Origin: JBDHDH01 sp039591615
GTDB lineage: Bacteria > Gemmatimonadota > Gemmatimonadetes > Gemmatimonadales > GWC2-71-9
Direction: 5' to 3'
Assembly: GCA_039591615.1 (NCBI GenBank)
Contig: JBDHDH010000012.1
Coordinates: forward strand, 1-64,000
DNA length: 64,000 nucleotides
Part shown: positions 9,077-17,819 of the stretch, piece by piece
How the letters are laid out: every line of letters starts with the position of its first letter
How positions within the stretch are numbered: position 1 is the first letter of the stretch
The notes under the pieces: generated by a model
Told to the model about the DNA's origin: nothing
The model's database searches: none
Seen by the model: the letters and a program-made list of their open reading frames with translations, nothing else
Made by a program: the position numbers and the translations under genes

Positions 9077-9469
9077 CTAGGTAACAGGGACCCCCTTGTG
9101 GCCATAGCAGAGGATGCCGCTGTGCCCTTCCTTCCGAAGACAACGGAACTCGAGGGAGACTTCCATGCCCGGTCGTACGTCGGTCGGATCACAATCTGCC
9201 ACTTGAACCATGAGCCGGGCGCCCTCTGGTGTTTCCACGAGCGCCATAGCGTAGGGGGCCTCCATCTGGAGATCCGTCGGTGGTGTGCGAACGACCGTTG
9301 ATGTGATCACCTTCCCGCTGAGCGACAGCTGCATCTGCTCCCACTCCTCCGCACCGCACGACGGACACACCCGCCGGATCGGATACACCACTTTGCCGCA
9401 GGCGCGGCAGCGCCCGGATTCGAGCCGATAGCGGCTCGGGATCTCGCGCCAGTATCTCGGACTCGGCAT
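9077..9469 (-). CDS. DUF35 Zn-ribbon/OB-fold acyl-CoA-binding protein
   Basis: 130 residues. A zinc ribbon with Cys21, Cys24, Cys35 and Cys38 (CRACGKVVYP, CPSCGAEEW) is followed by an OB-fold region (GKVITSTVVRTPP, APYAMALVETPEGARLM, GMEVSLEF), the DUF35 architecture. In archaea DUF35 bridges acetoacetyl-CoA thiolase and HMG-CoA synthase and holds the shared CoA pantetheine channel. Here the ATG is two bases after the thiolase stop, so the genes are translationally coupled. Its partners are the two upstream genes. Confidence 0.88.
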   Translation of the reverse strand: MPSPRYWREIPSRYRLESGRCRACGKVVYPIRRVCPSCGAEEWEQMQLSLSGKVITSTVVRTPPTDLQMEAPYAMALVETPEGARLMVQVADCDPTDVRPGMEVSLEFRCLRKEGHSGILCYGHKGVPVT

Positions 9470-9471
9470 GA

Positions 9472-10620
9472 TCACACCCTCCCGAAGATGTGGACGATGG
9501 AGCTGGCCCCCGAGCCACCCATGTTCTGGGTCAGTCCGATGTCGGCGTCCTTTACCTGACGCTGGTGCGCCTCGCCACGAAGCTGCTCGAAGATCTCGAT
9601 GGCCTGCGCGATTCCCGTTGCGCCGACGGGATGTCCCTTGGACTTGAGGCCGCCGCTGGTGTTGAGGGGGATCCGGCCGCCAAGCGCGGTGAGGCCAGAG
9701 CGCGCGGCCTCGCCTCCCTTTCCTCGTGGCACGAAGCAGAGTGCCTCCGTGACGCAGATCTCCGCGATGGAGAAGCAGTCGTGCACTTCGGCAACCTGCA
9801 CAGCCGTGGGGCTGATGCCCGCCATCTTGTAGGCCCTGCTCGCAGAGAGGCTCACGGCGTCCAAGACTGCCGGATCGTCGCGGTGTGCCAGCGCCATCGG
9901 GGCTGTGGCAAAGCCACTCGCGAGAATCTTCACGGGCCGATCGGTGAACTCGTGCGCGCGGTGCAGCGGGCACAGGAGCACGGCCGCCGCGCCGTCGCTC
10001 ACCGGCGAGCAATGGAGCAGGCGGAGCGGATCGGCCACCATCGTCGAGTTCATCACGTCCTCGGTAGTGACTTCGCGACGGAACTGCGCCTTCGGGTTGA
10101 GCGCGCCGTGGTGATGGTTCTTGACCGAGACAGCGGCGAGATCTTCCTCGGTGGTCCCATAGGCCTCCATGTGCGCCCGGGCGATCAGGGCGTAGAGCGC
10201 CGGGAACGTCACGCCGTGGTAGACCTCTTGCTCCTGGTCCGCCGCCGTTGCCAAGACCGCGGTGACGTCCGCCCCGTCTGTCATCTTCTCGACTCCGGCG
10301 GCGAGCACTAGGTCGCTCATGCCCGATGCGACATCCAGGAACGCCGTCCGAAGCGCGACACCTCCCGACGCGCATGCCGATTCCACGCGGGTGGCTGGGA
10401 CCCCAGCCATCCCGAGATGATCGGCCAAGAGCGGTCCCAGATGTTCCTGTCCGACGAACTGACCGCCGGCCATGTTTCCGACGTAGACGGCGTCTATGTG
10501 ATCAGCGCGTGCGTGCTCCAGCGCCTCCTTCGCAGCATCGACAAAGAGGTCGCGCAAGCTCGACTGCCACAGTTCGCCGAAACGGGTCATGCCCGCACCG
10601 ACGATCGCCACCTCGCGCAT
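9472..10620 (-). CDS. Thiolase of the archaeal/SCP-x-like type (acetoacetyl-CoA thiolase candidate)
   Basis: 382 residues. Cys83 in VESACASGG is the expected nucleophile; His280 in VAEVHDCFSIAE and His330 in GGLKSKGHPVGATG are the catalytic histidine motifs of the SCP-x/archaeal thiolase branch, and a classical bacterial PhaA-type CxG C-terminus is absent (the C-terminus is NMGGSGASSIVHIFG). Next to an archaeal-type HMG-CoA synthase and DUF35, the likely reaction is condensation of two acetyl-CoA to acetoacetyl-CoA. ATG 10620 has GAGGAGG upstream. Confidence 0.87.
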   Translation of the reverse strand: MREVAIVGAGMTRFGELWQSSLRDLFVDAAKEALEHARADHIDAVYVGNMAGGQFVGQEHLGPLLADHLGMAGVPATRVESACASGGVALRTAFLDVASGMSDLVLAAGVEKMTDGADVTAVLATAADQEQEVYHGVTFPALYALIARAHMEAYGTTEEDLAAVSVKNHHHGALNPKAQFRREVTTEDVMNSTMVADPLRLLHCSPVSDGAAAVLLCPLHRAHEFTDRPVKILASGFATAPMALAHRDDPAVLDAVSLSASRAYKMAGISPTAVQVAEVHDCFSIAEICVTEALCFVPRGKGGEAARSGLTALGGRIPLNTSGGLKSKGHPVGATGIAQAIEIFEQLRGEAHQRQVKDADIGLTQNMGGSGASSIVHIFGRV

Positions 10621-10685
10621 GTGAGCCTCCTCACCCGTTGATTGGTGCTGACAGGGTCCCCGGCGACAACCGCACCGCCGCGGAC

Positions 10686-11732
10686 TCAAGCGTTCACAAT
10701 GATCTTCTCTCGATACTTCGCATACTGACCGTAGGTCAGATACCGGCGCGGTCCCTCGAGCATTGAGCGCACCGTCGGTGCACGCCCACGCCGTTCCGGC
10801 AGCAACGCCGTTGCCTCGAGCACGAACGAGTCGCTCCCCGCTCCCGAGCCGAACGAAGTGATGAGTATGCGGTCACTCGCCGTCGCCTCGTCCAGAATGG
10901 CCGCCAGCCCCGTGGGGGACGAGCCCGAATAGGTGTTCCCCATGGTCGGCACCACCCACCCGGTCTCGAGTTGTTCCTTGGTGAATCCCAGCTGCTTTCC
11001 CACCGAGAGCGGGAACTTGCCGTTGGGCATGTGGAACACTGCGAAGCGGAAGTCCTTGGGCTCCAGCTTCGCCTTGGCGAGGATCGCTCGCGTCGCTGCG
11101 CTGACGTGCCGGAAGTACGCGGGCTCCCCGGTGAACCGGCCGCCGTGCTGAGGATAGAACTCCCCTTCACGGCGCCAGAAGTCTGGCGTGTCACTCGTGT
11201 AGCTATGGGTGGCGACGACCTCGGCCAGGACGTGCCGGCTTCCGAAGATGAATGCCGCCCCACCCGCGGACGCCGAGTACTCGAGGGCGTCGTTGGGTGC
11301 CCCTTGCGACGTGTCGGCGCCGACAGCGAGGGCGTATTCCAAGCGGCCGGACTCCACCAGCCCGAGGGCGACGAACATGGCTTCTGTGCCGGCCTTGCAC
11401 GCGAACTCGAAGTCGGCCACGTGGACCTCGGGCGCGATGCCGAGAGCCTCCGCGACCACGGTGCCGCTGGGTTTGACAGCGTAGGGGTGCGATTCCGATC
11501 CGATGTAGACCGCTCCGATCCTGGCGGGGTCGATTCCCGCGCGCGCGACGGCGGCGCGCCCGGCCGCCACCGAGATCGTGATGGTGTCTTCGTCGAAGCC
11601 GGGAACCGACTTCTCCTCCAGGAGGAGCCCCCGTCGAATGCTGTCGGGGTCCTTGCCCCATTGACGAGCGATTTCCGCGGTCGTGATGCGGTTTCGGGGG
11701 ACAAACGCCCCGTAGCCCACGATTCCTGCCAT
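10686..11732 (-). CDS. Archaeal-type hydroxymethylglutaryl-CoA synthase
   Basis: 348 residues. Starts MAGIVGYGAFVPRNRI and has the HMGCS catalytic triad in place: Glu80 in IGSESHPYAVKP, Cys112 in FEFACKAGTEAMF and His234 in FHMPNGKFP. TMGNTYSGSSPTGLA and SFGSGAGSDSF near the C-terminus are typical of the archaeal HMG-CoA synthase branch rather than of FabH. It would condense acetoacetyl-CoA with acetyl-CoA to HMG-CoA. First gene of the operon with thiolase (65 bases downstream), DUF35 and an RHH-like protein. No HMG-CoA reductase, mevalonate kinase or HMG-CoA lyase gene lies in the window, so whether the product feeds isoprenoids or another pathway is open. Confidence 0.85.
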   Translation of the reverse strand: MAGIVGYGAFVPRNRITTAEIARQWGKDPDSIRRGLLLEEKSVPGFDEDTITISVAAGRAAVARAGIDPARIGAVYIGSESHPYAVKPSGTVVAEALGIAPEVHVADFEFACKAGTEAMFVALGLVESGRLEYALAVGADTSQGAPNDALEYSASAGGAAFIFGSRHVLAEVVATHSYTSDTPDFWRREGEFYPQHGGRFTGEPAYFRHVSAATRAILAKAKLEPKDFRFAVFHMPNGKFPLSVGKQLGFTKEQLETGWVVPTMGNTYSGSSPTGLAAILDEATASDRILITSFGSGAGSDSFVLEATALLPERRGRAPTVRSMLEGPRRYLTYGQYAKYREKIIVNA

Positions 11733-11878
11733 GATCGTCTCCGCTGAGAATAGGGAGCGCGTGACACGGGTCTTTCAATGATCCACTTGAAGGAAAGGAG
11801 ATCTTGTCTGAAGAAGCGATGAAGGCGGCTATAAATGGCTCAACGAGCGACGGCGCTGAGTCGACCTTCGGTCTCACG

Positions 11879-14023
11879 TCATCGGGTTTGATCGATTACA
11901 CGACAACTCGCCGATGAGTCGCTCGGATCCTGAAAGAGCTGTTTGAGCCGCTTTACTTCTGCACCTTCCCGCTCCCGTTCCCACGCGCGGTCGATGGCTA
12001 CCTTGTCCGCTTCCGACAAGTGCCAAGACAACGGTGGATCGATGCCGTCCGGTGCAAGGACCACCGATTCGAGGAACCCCGGGCACCGGTCCGACAGGAT
12101 CTCGAGCTCGAAGTCGCCCCGGACGGACTGGGTGGACTTCCGTACTTTCAGCACGGTTCGAACGGGTCCCCAGGTCGCGTACGCCCACCCTCCCGAGCGG
12201 TGTGGTGGCTCGACGGTCTCATCTGCTGGAAACGCCCGTATCTCCACGACGACGATCCGACGAAAGCGCTCCCAGAGACGGTCCTCGTGTTCCAAGAGCG
12301 TCACCAGCCACTCGGCCGCCGTTACGACACCGAAATTGTCGAAGTACCCGCCGTCTGCTACGTGCCAGGCGGGTAGTGGCTCCCCTGATGTCCGCCGCGC
12401 CGTCGCGATGGGGGTTACGTAGGGGAACGTGGCCGAGAGCCGCGCCGCAGTGAGCATTGGCAGGTCGAAGTGGGAAAGACCATATAGTGCGGCGACTCCG
12501 CGGTCGGCCAGATCACCGCGACCCCGGCTGATCGAGCCGAGATCTAGCGGTGTCACCAATAGCCGGCGGCCGCTCTCCACGACCGTAGCGTTGAAGATCG
12601 TCGCCGGTAACACGCCTCGCCGCACGCCCGAGGCCCAGTCCGAAAGGCTCGACGCACGACCTGGAGTGACCGTGTTGCGCACGCCGGTCTCGAGCCGAAG
12701 GAGTGAGCGTTCCCAGGCTCGCTCCATGGCCCACGCCCTGTCCTTGAAGGCGTTGACACCCCACGGCAAGATCAGCCGAAAGAAATCCGGATAAACCCAC
12801 CCCCACGCCGTCGCCTCCAAGCTCGATGCCTGAGCGGCCCGATTGATGTCGTCCAGCGTTTGATACAGCGGCGCGCCCAGGGTCGAGTCGATGGCCTCGA
12901 GGAAATACAGGGCGCCCACGCTGCCCCCCGACGCCGAGCTGACCAAGTGAATGGAGCGCGCGAAGCCGGCGCCGAGGCCCTCTTCTGCTTGGAGCCCAGT
13001 GAGCACCCGTGCCGTCCACGCTGCCGCCTGGATCCCACCCCCACTGGCCGCCACGACGGTCAAGATCGGTTTCGTGCCGGGATCGTGAGCCTGCTGCATT
13101 GCCGCCCGCGCATTCACCGCGTCCGCGAGCGGCACGGCTTGCATCGCCGGTGATTCCTGGAGGGGGAAGTAGTGATCCAATCGCCAGATCGTGAACACCG
13201 CTGCGACGTACGCGACGACCGCGAGGAAGACCGGGACGCGATACCGATCGAGGTAGAACGTCACGCCAGCGAGCACGACCTGCAACGGCATGAGCAACAA
13301 CAGGACGAAGGCGATCGAGGGCGACTCGAGCAGTGAACGCCCTGGATCGAATGCCCAGTATCCGGCAAAATAGACGACCGCCAGGACCAACGTCGCCACG
13401 GTGGCCAACGCATGGCCGGGCTCCACTCGTCCGCGGACGCCGTTCTCGAATTCGGGGTCGTAGTACCCGTTGCCGAGCCACCTCGTGAGACGAGTCAGCG
13501 CGTTTCCCAGGCGATGGAATGGCTGTGTGAGCGGGCCGCGTGCATGTGCGGGCGGGCCGACCGGTTCGGCCAGCAGACGCACCAGCCAACGCCGCACTCG
13601 CTCCACCACCCAAAGCACGACAAATGTCACGGCCGCTCCCAGCAGGATCCCGGTGACTCGTTCGAGCCGCGCCTCGCTCGAAGACCGCACGTACAGCGCG
13701 ATCAGCAGCGGCAGCGCGCACACGAGAAAAGGCAACGCGCGAAAGGCCGTCCTGCTCCGGGTTCCGCCAAACGCAGGAACACGAAACCGCTTGGACGCGA
13801 GGTTCCAGATGGTCGTTCCTGTGAACACGCACAACGCCACCGAGAACACTGCCAGGAAGGATGTCACCGCGAGGTCGAGCCATCCTGACGTCACCATCAC
13901 ATTCCGCACCGTCGACGGGCCAACGAACGCCAGCACGGCCAGTACCAGAGTGGCGGCGGCGAAGAAAAGGGGAATTCGGATGAGATAGAGGTACTGAGCA
14001 ATGATGCCGAGGGTCCTGAGCAT
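11879..14023 (-). CDS. Membrane-anchored patatin-like phospholipase
   Basis: 714 residues. The first about 285 residues contain six or seven hydrophobic segments (about 15-35, 48-72, 97-112, 125-143, 207-225, 236-256, 263-281), followed by a patatin-like domain: AASGGGIQAAAW (oxyanion loop at 326-337), SSASGGSVGA with nucleophile candidate Ser365, and ADGGYFDNFGV, the Asp-Gly-Gly of the Ser-Asp dyad. The nucleophile elbow is SASGG rather than strict GxSxG. Probably an integral-membrane acyl hydrolase acting on lipids on the cytoplasmic side. Monocistronic, with about 145 bases to the downstream HMG-CoA synthase start. Confidence 0.8.
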   Translation of the reverse strand: MLRTLGIIAQYLYLIRIPLFFAAATLVLAVLAFVGPSTVRNVMVTSGWLDLAVTSFLAVFSVALCVFTGTTIWNLASKRFRVPAFGGTRSRTAFRALPFLVCALPLLIALYVRSSSEARLERVTGILLGAAVTFVVLWVVERVRRWLVRLLAEPVGPPAHARGPLTQPFHRLGNALTRLTRWLGNGYYDPEFENGVRGRVEPGHALATVATLVLAVVYFAGYWAFDPGRSLLESPSIAFVLLLLMPLQVVLAGVTFYLDRYRVPVFLAVVAYVAAVFTIWRLDHYFPLQESPAMQAVPLADAVNARAAMQQAHDPGTKPILTVVAASGGGIQAAAWTARVLTGLQAEEGLGAGFARSIHLVSSASGGSVGALYFLEAIDSTLGAPLYQTLDDINRAAQASSLEATAWGWVYPDFFRLILPWGVNAFKDRAWAMERAWERSLLRLETGVRNTVTPGRASSLSDWASGVRRGVLPATIFNATVVESGRRLLVTPLDLGSISRGRGDLADRGVAALYGLSHFDLPMLTAARLSATFPYVTPIATARRTSGEPLPAWHVADGGYFDNFGVVTAAEWLVTLLEHEDRLWERFRRIVVVEIRAFPADETVEPPHRSGGWAYATWGPVRTVLKVRKSTQSVRGDFELEILSDRCPGFLESVVLAPDGIDPPLSWHLSEADKVAIDRAWEREREGAEVKRLKQLFQDPSDSSASCRVIDQTR

Positions 14024-14446
14024 GCGGTGCTCCTTGGCGACCGTGCTGCCGCGGTGAGGTGCGCTGAGTCTTAGGGGTGCGCGGGCGCGCCCGGTTTGGG
14101 AGCGTGAGGGAACGCACGTGCTCGGGCGGAATGCCGACCTCCGCCGCCACGTGTTCCACGACGGCGAGTGCGAGTCGGCCGTGCGATGTGGCAGCCCTCG
14201 TGCTTTCGGTCGTGTGCCAGCTACACGGTGGCCATCCCACCGGTTCCCGGCCAGCGCTCGATCCGGCAGTGCCTTGCAAGCGCAGACTTCAGCCGATCGA
14301 GTTGGTCGGGTACCGGAGCAGGTGTCGGCCTGGACACGGGCTCACCTCGTACGCCGAGACGGAATCTGGGACCGACTCTCAGACGACGCTGAGGGAGCTT
14401 TCGCGTGCCGGTGAACGCCGGTGCCCGGGCATTCAGCCCGCGCTTG
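14024..14446. other. Intergenic stretch without a recognisable gene
   Basis: About 420 bases between the patatin-like and aldo/keto reductase genes. On the minus strand a short segment reads like coding sequence (VVEHVAAEVGIPPEHVRSL, near 14110-14170) but has no ribosome site and runs into the patatin gene in another frame. It may be a gene remnant or chance. Confidence 0.4.
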
Positions 14447-15427
14447 TTAGTGGTCGTCCTCGTCGCCTCTCCGCGGCCGCGCACCCCTCTTGAACCACTG
14501 AGCTTCCTTGCCATACCCTGCGGTTGCCGCCGCAATGCGAGCCATCTCTCGATCGCTGAGCCGGTGGAAGTCCGCAGCTATGGCGACGTTCTCTTCGAGT
14601 TGGGTCACGGTGTCGCATCCCACGATCACAGTGTTCACCGGCTGCGACAGGGTCCAGTGCATCGCGTCCTTCATCGAGGTGAGGCCTCCCTCGCGGAACA
14701 GCCGACCCCTTGCCGGGATCTTCATGCCGATCACGCCCATGCCCTTGCGATTGGCCAGTGGCAGCAGCTCGGTCGCAAAGGGCAGGTAGTGGGGATCGGC
14801 GGCGTTGAGCGCCAGCAGAATGGCGTCGAAGTCGTATTGGTTGATCGCGCGCATGAGGACCGCAGGGTCGTAGTGCCCGGTGACTCCGAGGAAGCGTACC
14901 ATCCCCTCGCGCCGGGCTCGTTCGAGCGCCTCGATGGCGCCACCCGGACCCAGTATCTGCTGCAGCTCGTCGTCGGTTCCCAATCTGTGAACCTGCCACA
15001 GGTCGAGATGGTCTGTCTTGAGGAGCCGCAAGCTCTCTTCGAGGAGCTTCATCGAGCCGTCATAGGTGCGATCGTGGGTCTTGCTCGCGAGGAACACTTC
15101 CTCACGGCGGGTTGCCATCACCTCGCCTATATACGTCTGACTCAGTCCCCGACCGTAGGCGGCAGCAGTGTCGATGTAGTTGACCCCTAGGTCGAGTGCC
15201 CTGTTGATGATCGCCACCGACTCGTCGCGCGTGCCTTCCCTTTGAAGCGTTGCTTGGCCACCGAGGCTGAACAACTTGACCCGATGACCGGTTCGTCCAA
15301 GAGGCCGGTCTGCCATGGTGAGGGCGGAGTCTGCCGCGGCCATCGGTTTCGCATTCAGTAGGAGTGAGGCCGCTCCAACTGCGCTCACCCTCACGAAGTC
15401 CCGTCTGCTGAGTTCACTGTCCGTCAT
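14447..15427 (-). CDS. Tat-exported aldo/keto reductase
   Basis: 326 residues. The N-terminus SRRDFVRVSAVGAASLLLNA is a twin-arginine signal. The mature part is an aldo/keto reductase barrel with the catalytic tetrad: Asp86 (YIDTAAAYG), Tyr91, Lys116 (ASKTHDR) and His147 (QVHRLG). NRKGMGVIGMK and PVNTVIVGCDTV are the usual late strands. Tat export implies a periplasmic enzyme folded with NADPH or, as in some exported AKRs, one acting without it; substrate unknown. GGAG lies upstream of ATG 15427. Confidence 0.82.
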   Translation of the reverse strand: MTDSELSRRDFVRVSAVGAASLLLNAKPMAAADSALTMADRPLGRTGHRVKLFSLGGQATLQREGTRDESVAIINRALDLGVNYIDTAAAYGRGLSQTYIGEVMATRREEVFLASKTHDRTYDGSMKLLEESLRLLKTDHLDLWQVHRLGTDDELQQILGPGGAIEALERARREGMVRFLGVTGHYDPAVLMRAINQYDFDAILLALNAADPHYLPFATELLPLANRKGMGVIGMKIPARGRLFREGGLTSMKDAMHWTLSQPVNTVIVGCDTVTQLEENVAIAADFHRLSDREMARIAAATAGYGKEAQWFKRGARPRRGDEDDH

Positions 15428-15518
15428 GTCGGTCTCCTCACGCTGGGCCCGTTGGGTCTTCCAGTCTCACCTCTCGTCCGTGCCTATCTAGAAGCCGTTC
15501 AGCTCGACACACAACACG

Positions 15519-16973
15519 TCACGACGTGTAGAGGTCGATGATTCGCGCGATGGCCCGCTGGCAGACCCGACAGAATCGAATCATGTTGCGCGAGAACATG
15601 ATGCAGTCGATCTCCGGTCTGTAAAGTCCGCGCGGTTCGTACGAAGCGCCCTCGAACGCGCCCACCCTTCCGCTGTACTCCATCGAGTGCAACATCTCTC
15701 GCTCGATGTCCAATTGCTCGCGAAAGAGCGCGTCGAATGCCTCTTCAGGCGCCTGCTCGGTGATTAGCTTCTGCCGCCGCTCGAGGGTTCGTCGCGCGTG
15801 CTCCTCGAATCGGAGCTTCTCCCACGGCGTGGGAAGTGGCGTGCTGGGCTCGACAAGGTCACGCCACTTGAGCCGGGCGGGGTCGTGCAGCGCGGTCACG
15901 TTGGCCTCCCAAGGCTCGGGGTGGTCGACCCCGCCCGTTTCGTATGCGACCGGCGACGTGAAGTACTCGTCGGCAAGTCCCGCAAAGTGATGCGCAAACT
16001 CGTGAACAAAGAGGTAATCGGAGAACTCCGAGCCCACCGCGGCCGTAGCGTGGAAATTGTAGATCCCACCTCCACCGTACTGCCGCTCGTTGACCAGGAT
16101 GGCAACAAACTCGTAGGGGGCGGCGGAGAGCACGTCTCGCAGCGTGCGGTTGTCGAGAGTGAGGACATAGCGCTCACTGTCGAAGATGCCGTATTGGGTT
16201 GACACGGGATTGCGCCGGTACTGACTGCCGTGAGGCCGCAACACCCCCGACTCCGAGGCGGGGAGGTCGATTGCGCGCACGTTGAATTGGGACTTGCGGC
16301 TTTTGAACGGCTCGTAAGAGAAGAGAGCGTCAACGAGGCGTTTGGCGTCGGCGTGAAACTTCGGTAGCTCGGCTTCGGTGTATCCCTCTCCCAGGAGGAC
16401 GACATCGACTTTCTCGCTGGACGGACCATGCTCGAACAAGGTCCATACGGTTCCGCGGGGTGGGAGTTCCGCGGGATTCACCGACCTCGCTGCCGGATCG
16501 ATCTCGAGTGACGCGAGCTGCACGAATTGGCCGTCGGCATCGCGCTTTTCCAGCACGATGCGTACTGGCAGTCGCGGCCACGGGAACCGGAGTGACTCAT
16601 GGAAGGTCCGGTACATTTCCTTGGCCTCTCCCGTGGTTTCCCACTCGCCGTATATGGAGGCAAAGCCGCGGGAATACAGCACCTGGTCGCTCTTGGCGTC
16701 ACGCACTTCAAAGAAGTACTTGCCGAAGTTCGTGTCATCGATGAGTCGCGTTTTGCTCCCGGCCCACTGGCCGTCCGCAACTGCACGGTCGAGGCTGATG
16801 ATCTCGGAGGCGGCGTCGCCGGTGTGGAAGTAGTCGACTCGCATGGTTCTGTCGGTGAAAAAGTCGTCGAACCTCACCGACGGGGCTTGCCCGGCGACCG
16901 GCGTGGTTGGGAACACCGCGAGCGTGATCGAGAGTCCGACAGTCGCGACCGCGCTGGCGAGGTGCCGCGTCAT
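15519..16973 (-). CDS. Secreted M64-family zinc peptidase
   Basis: 484 residues with a signal peptide (MTRHLASAVATVGLSITLAV, cleavage near VAGQA). An N-terminal M64N-type beta domain (about 32-170) precedes the catalytic domain, which starts WTLFEHG, VDVVLLGEGYTE. HEFAHHFAGLADEY at 324-337 is the M64 HExxHxxGxxDE zinc motif. The family includes bacterial IgA peptidase, but most members are secreted peptidases of unknown target. ATG 16973 is chosen because GAGGAGG precedes it and it begins a proper signal peptide; the longer upstream frame has neither. Confidence 0.88.
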   Translation of the reverse strand: MTRHLASAVATVGLSITLAVFPTTPVAGQAPSVRFDDFFTDRTMRVDYFHTGDAASEIISLDRAVADGQWAGSKTRLIDDTNFGKYFFEVRDAKSDQVLYSRGFASIYGEWETTGEAKEMYRTFHESLRFPWPRLPVRIVLEKRDADGQFVQLASLEIDPAARSVNPAELPPRGTVWTLFEHGPSSEKVDVVLLGEGYTEAELPKFHADAKRLVDALFSYEPFKSRKSQFNVRAIDLPASESGVLRPHGSQYRRNPVSTQYGIFDSERYVLTLDNRTLRDVLSAAPYEFVAILVNERQYGGGGIYNFHATAAVGSEFSDYLFVHEFAHHFAGLADEYFTSPVAYETGGVDHPEPWEANVTALHDPARLKWRDLVEPSTPLPTPWEKLRFEEHARRTLERRQKLITEQAPEEAFDALFREQLDIEREMLHSMEYSGRVGAFEGASYEPRGLYRPEIDCIMFSRNMIRFCRVCQRAIARIIDLYTS

Positions 16974-17267
16974 AGATACCCTCCTCGATGGATCAATCAC
17001 CTCTGACGAACGCTGCCGAAGTCGTATTGCCGTGTTCGTTCGGCCGGCAACATCGTGCGAGCTCTTCGAAAACGAGGCTCTCTCGGCGCACCCGCTGGTG
17101 AGAGTGCGATAGATTCGTCCCACGCGGGAGCAGGGCCTCGATTTGTAGCTTCCAACGCGACCCTAAAGCGACCGTGAAGAGAGCATGAAGCCTGACCCAT
17201 CCGGTCGCGGTCAGCACGGGGTTCATGAGACGAGCGCGAAGGCGTCGTGGGATCTCTTTCGCGGCTT

Positions 17268-17640
17268 TCAGGCAGATTTCATGAAATGTTGTAGTGTCGC
17301 ATCAACGCCATCGGCGCGCGTCAGGCTCGTCGCTTCGCCGTGCGTCGGGATCGCCTGCCAGGCCGCGTTGCGAAGGGAGTAGTCCCGCCGCTGATAGCCG
17401 TCGACCGCGCGGAAGTGTTTCAGTGGCTTTCGGTAGGTCTCGTAGAAGACCTCGGTCTTCGCGGAGCGAACGGTGGGATCCCAGAACGAACGACAGAAGA
17501 TGTCGTTAGCGCTGATTGAACCGCTCGAACGAATCCAGAATGTCGAAGCCGGCCGCTGCGTCCGTGTCAGCTCGGGGCAGGGGGCCGCGAGTTTCGCGGC
17601 TCCACTGCTCGATGTCCGGGACGGGTGTGGGATCCGCCAT
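17268..17640 (-). pseudogene. Frameshifted, truncated gene remnant of uncertain family
   Basis: From ATG 17640 the minus strand reads MADPTPVPDIEQW to SFERFNQR and hits a stop at about 17508. Ignoring one base in CGCTAACG there, the frame continues NDIFCRSFWDPTVRSAKTE, YRKPLKHFRAVDGYQRRDY and SLRNAAWQAI, then ends at 17268. The two halves join smoothly (FNQR-NDIF), so a single-base insertion has split one coding sequence, and the sequence after SLRNAAW looks unrelated, suggesting loss of the rest. The segment faintly recalls the N-terminal part of reductive-dehalogenase-like iron-sulfur proteins, but I cannot confirm this. Confidence 0.5.
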
Positions 17641-17819
17641 CGGGTCCTTGTTGGTGATGTGCGGGCGGTGTGGTCTCCTGGAGGGAGTGTGCAGCGGCCA
17701 GTGGAAAGCGGCAAGGTGAGCGGCGTCGCTGCGAAGACGCTTCGTTGCTGCCCCCCCGTCTCTCGCTTGACCCGGATCTTCTTTGATGTCCATTTACTCC
17801 GCCACCGCCAAGGAGATCA

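Noticed and set aside
12513..14279. 588-codon minus-strand open frame over the patatin gene
   Set aside because: Arg/Gly-rich composition and no domain motifs; the overlapping frame encodes the patatin motifs. Only a short segment near 14110-14170 reads like a possible remnant.
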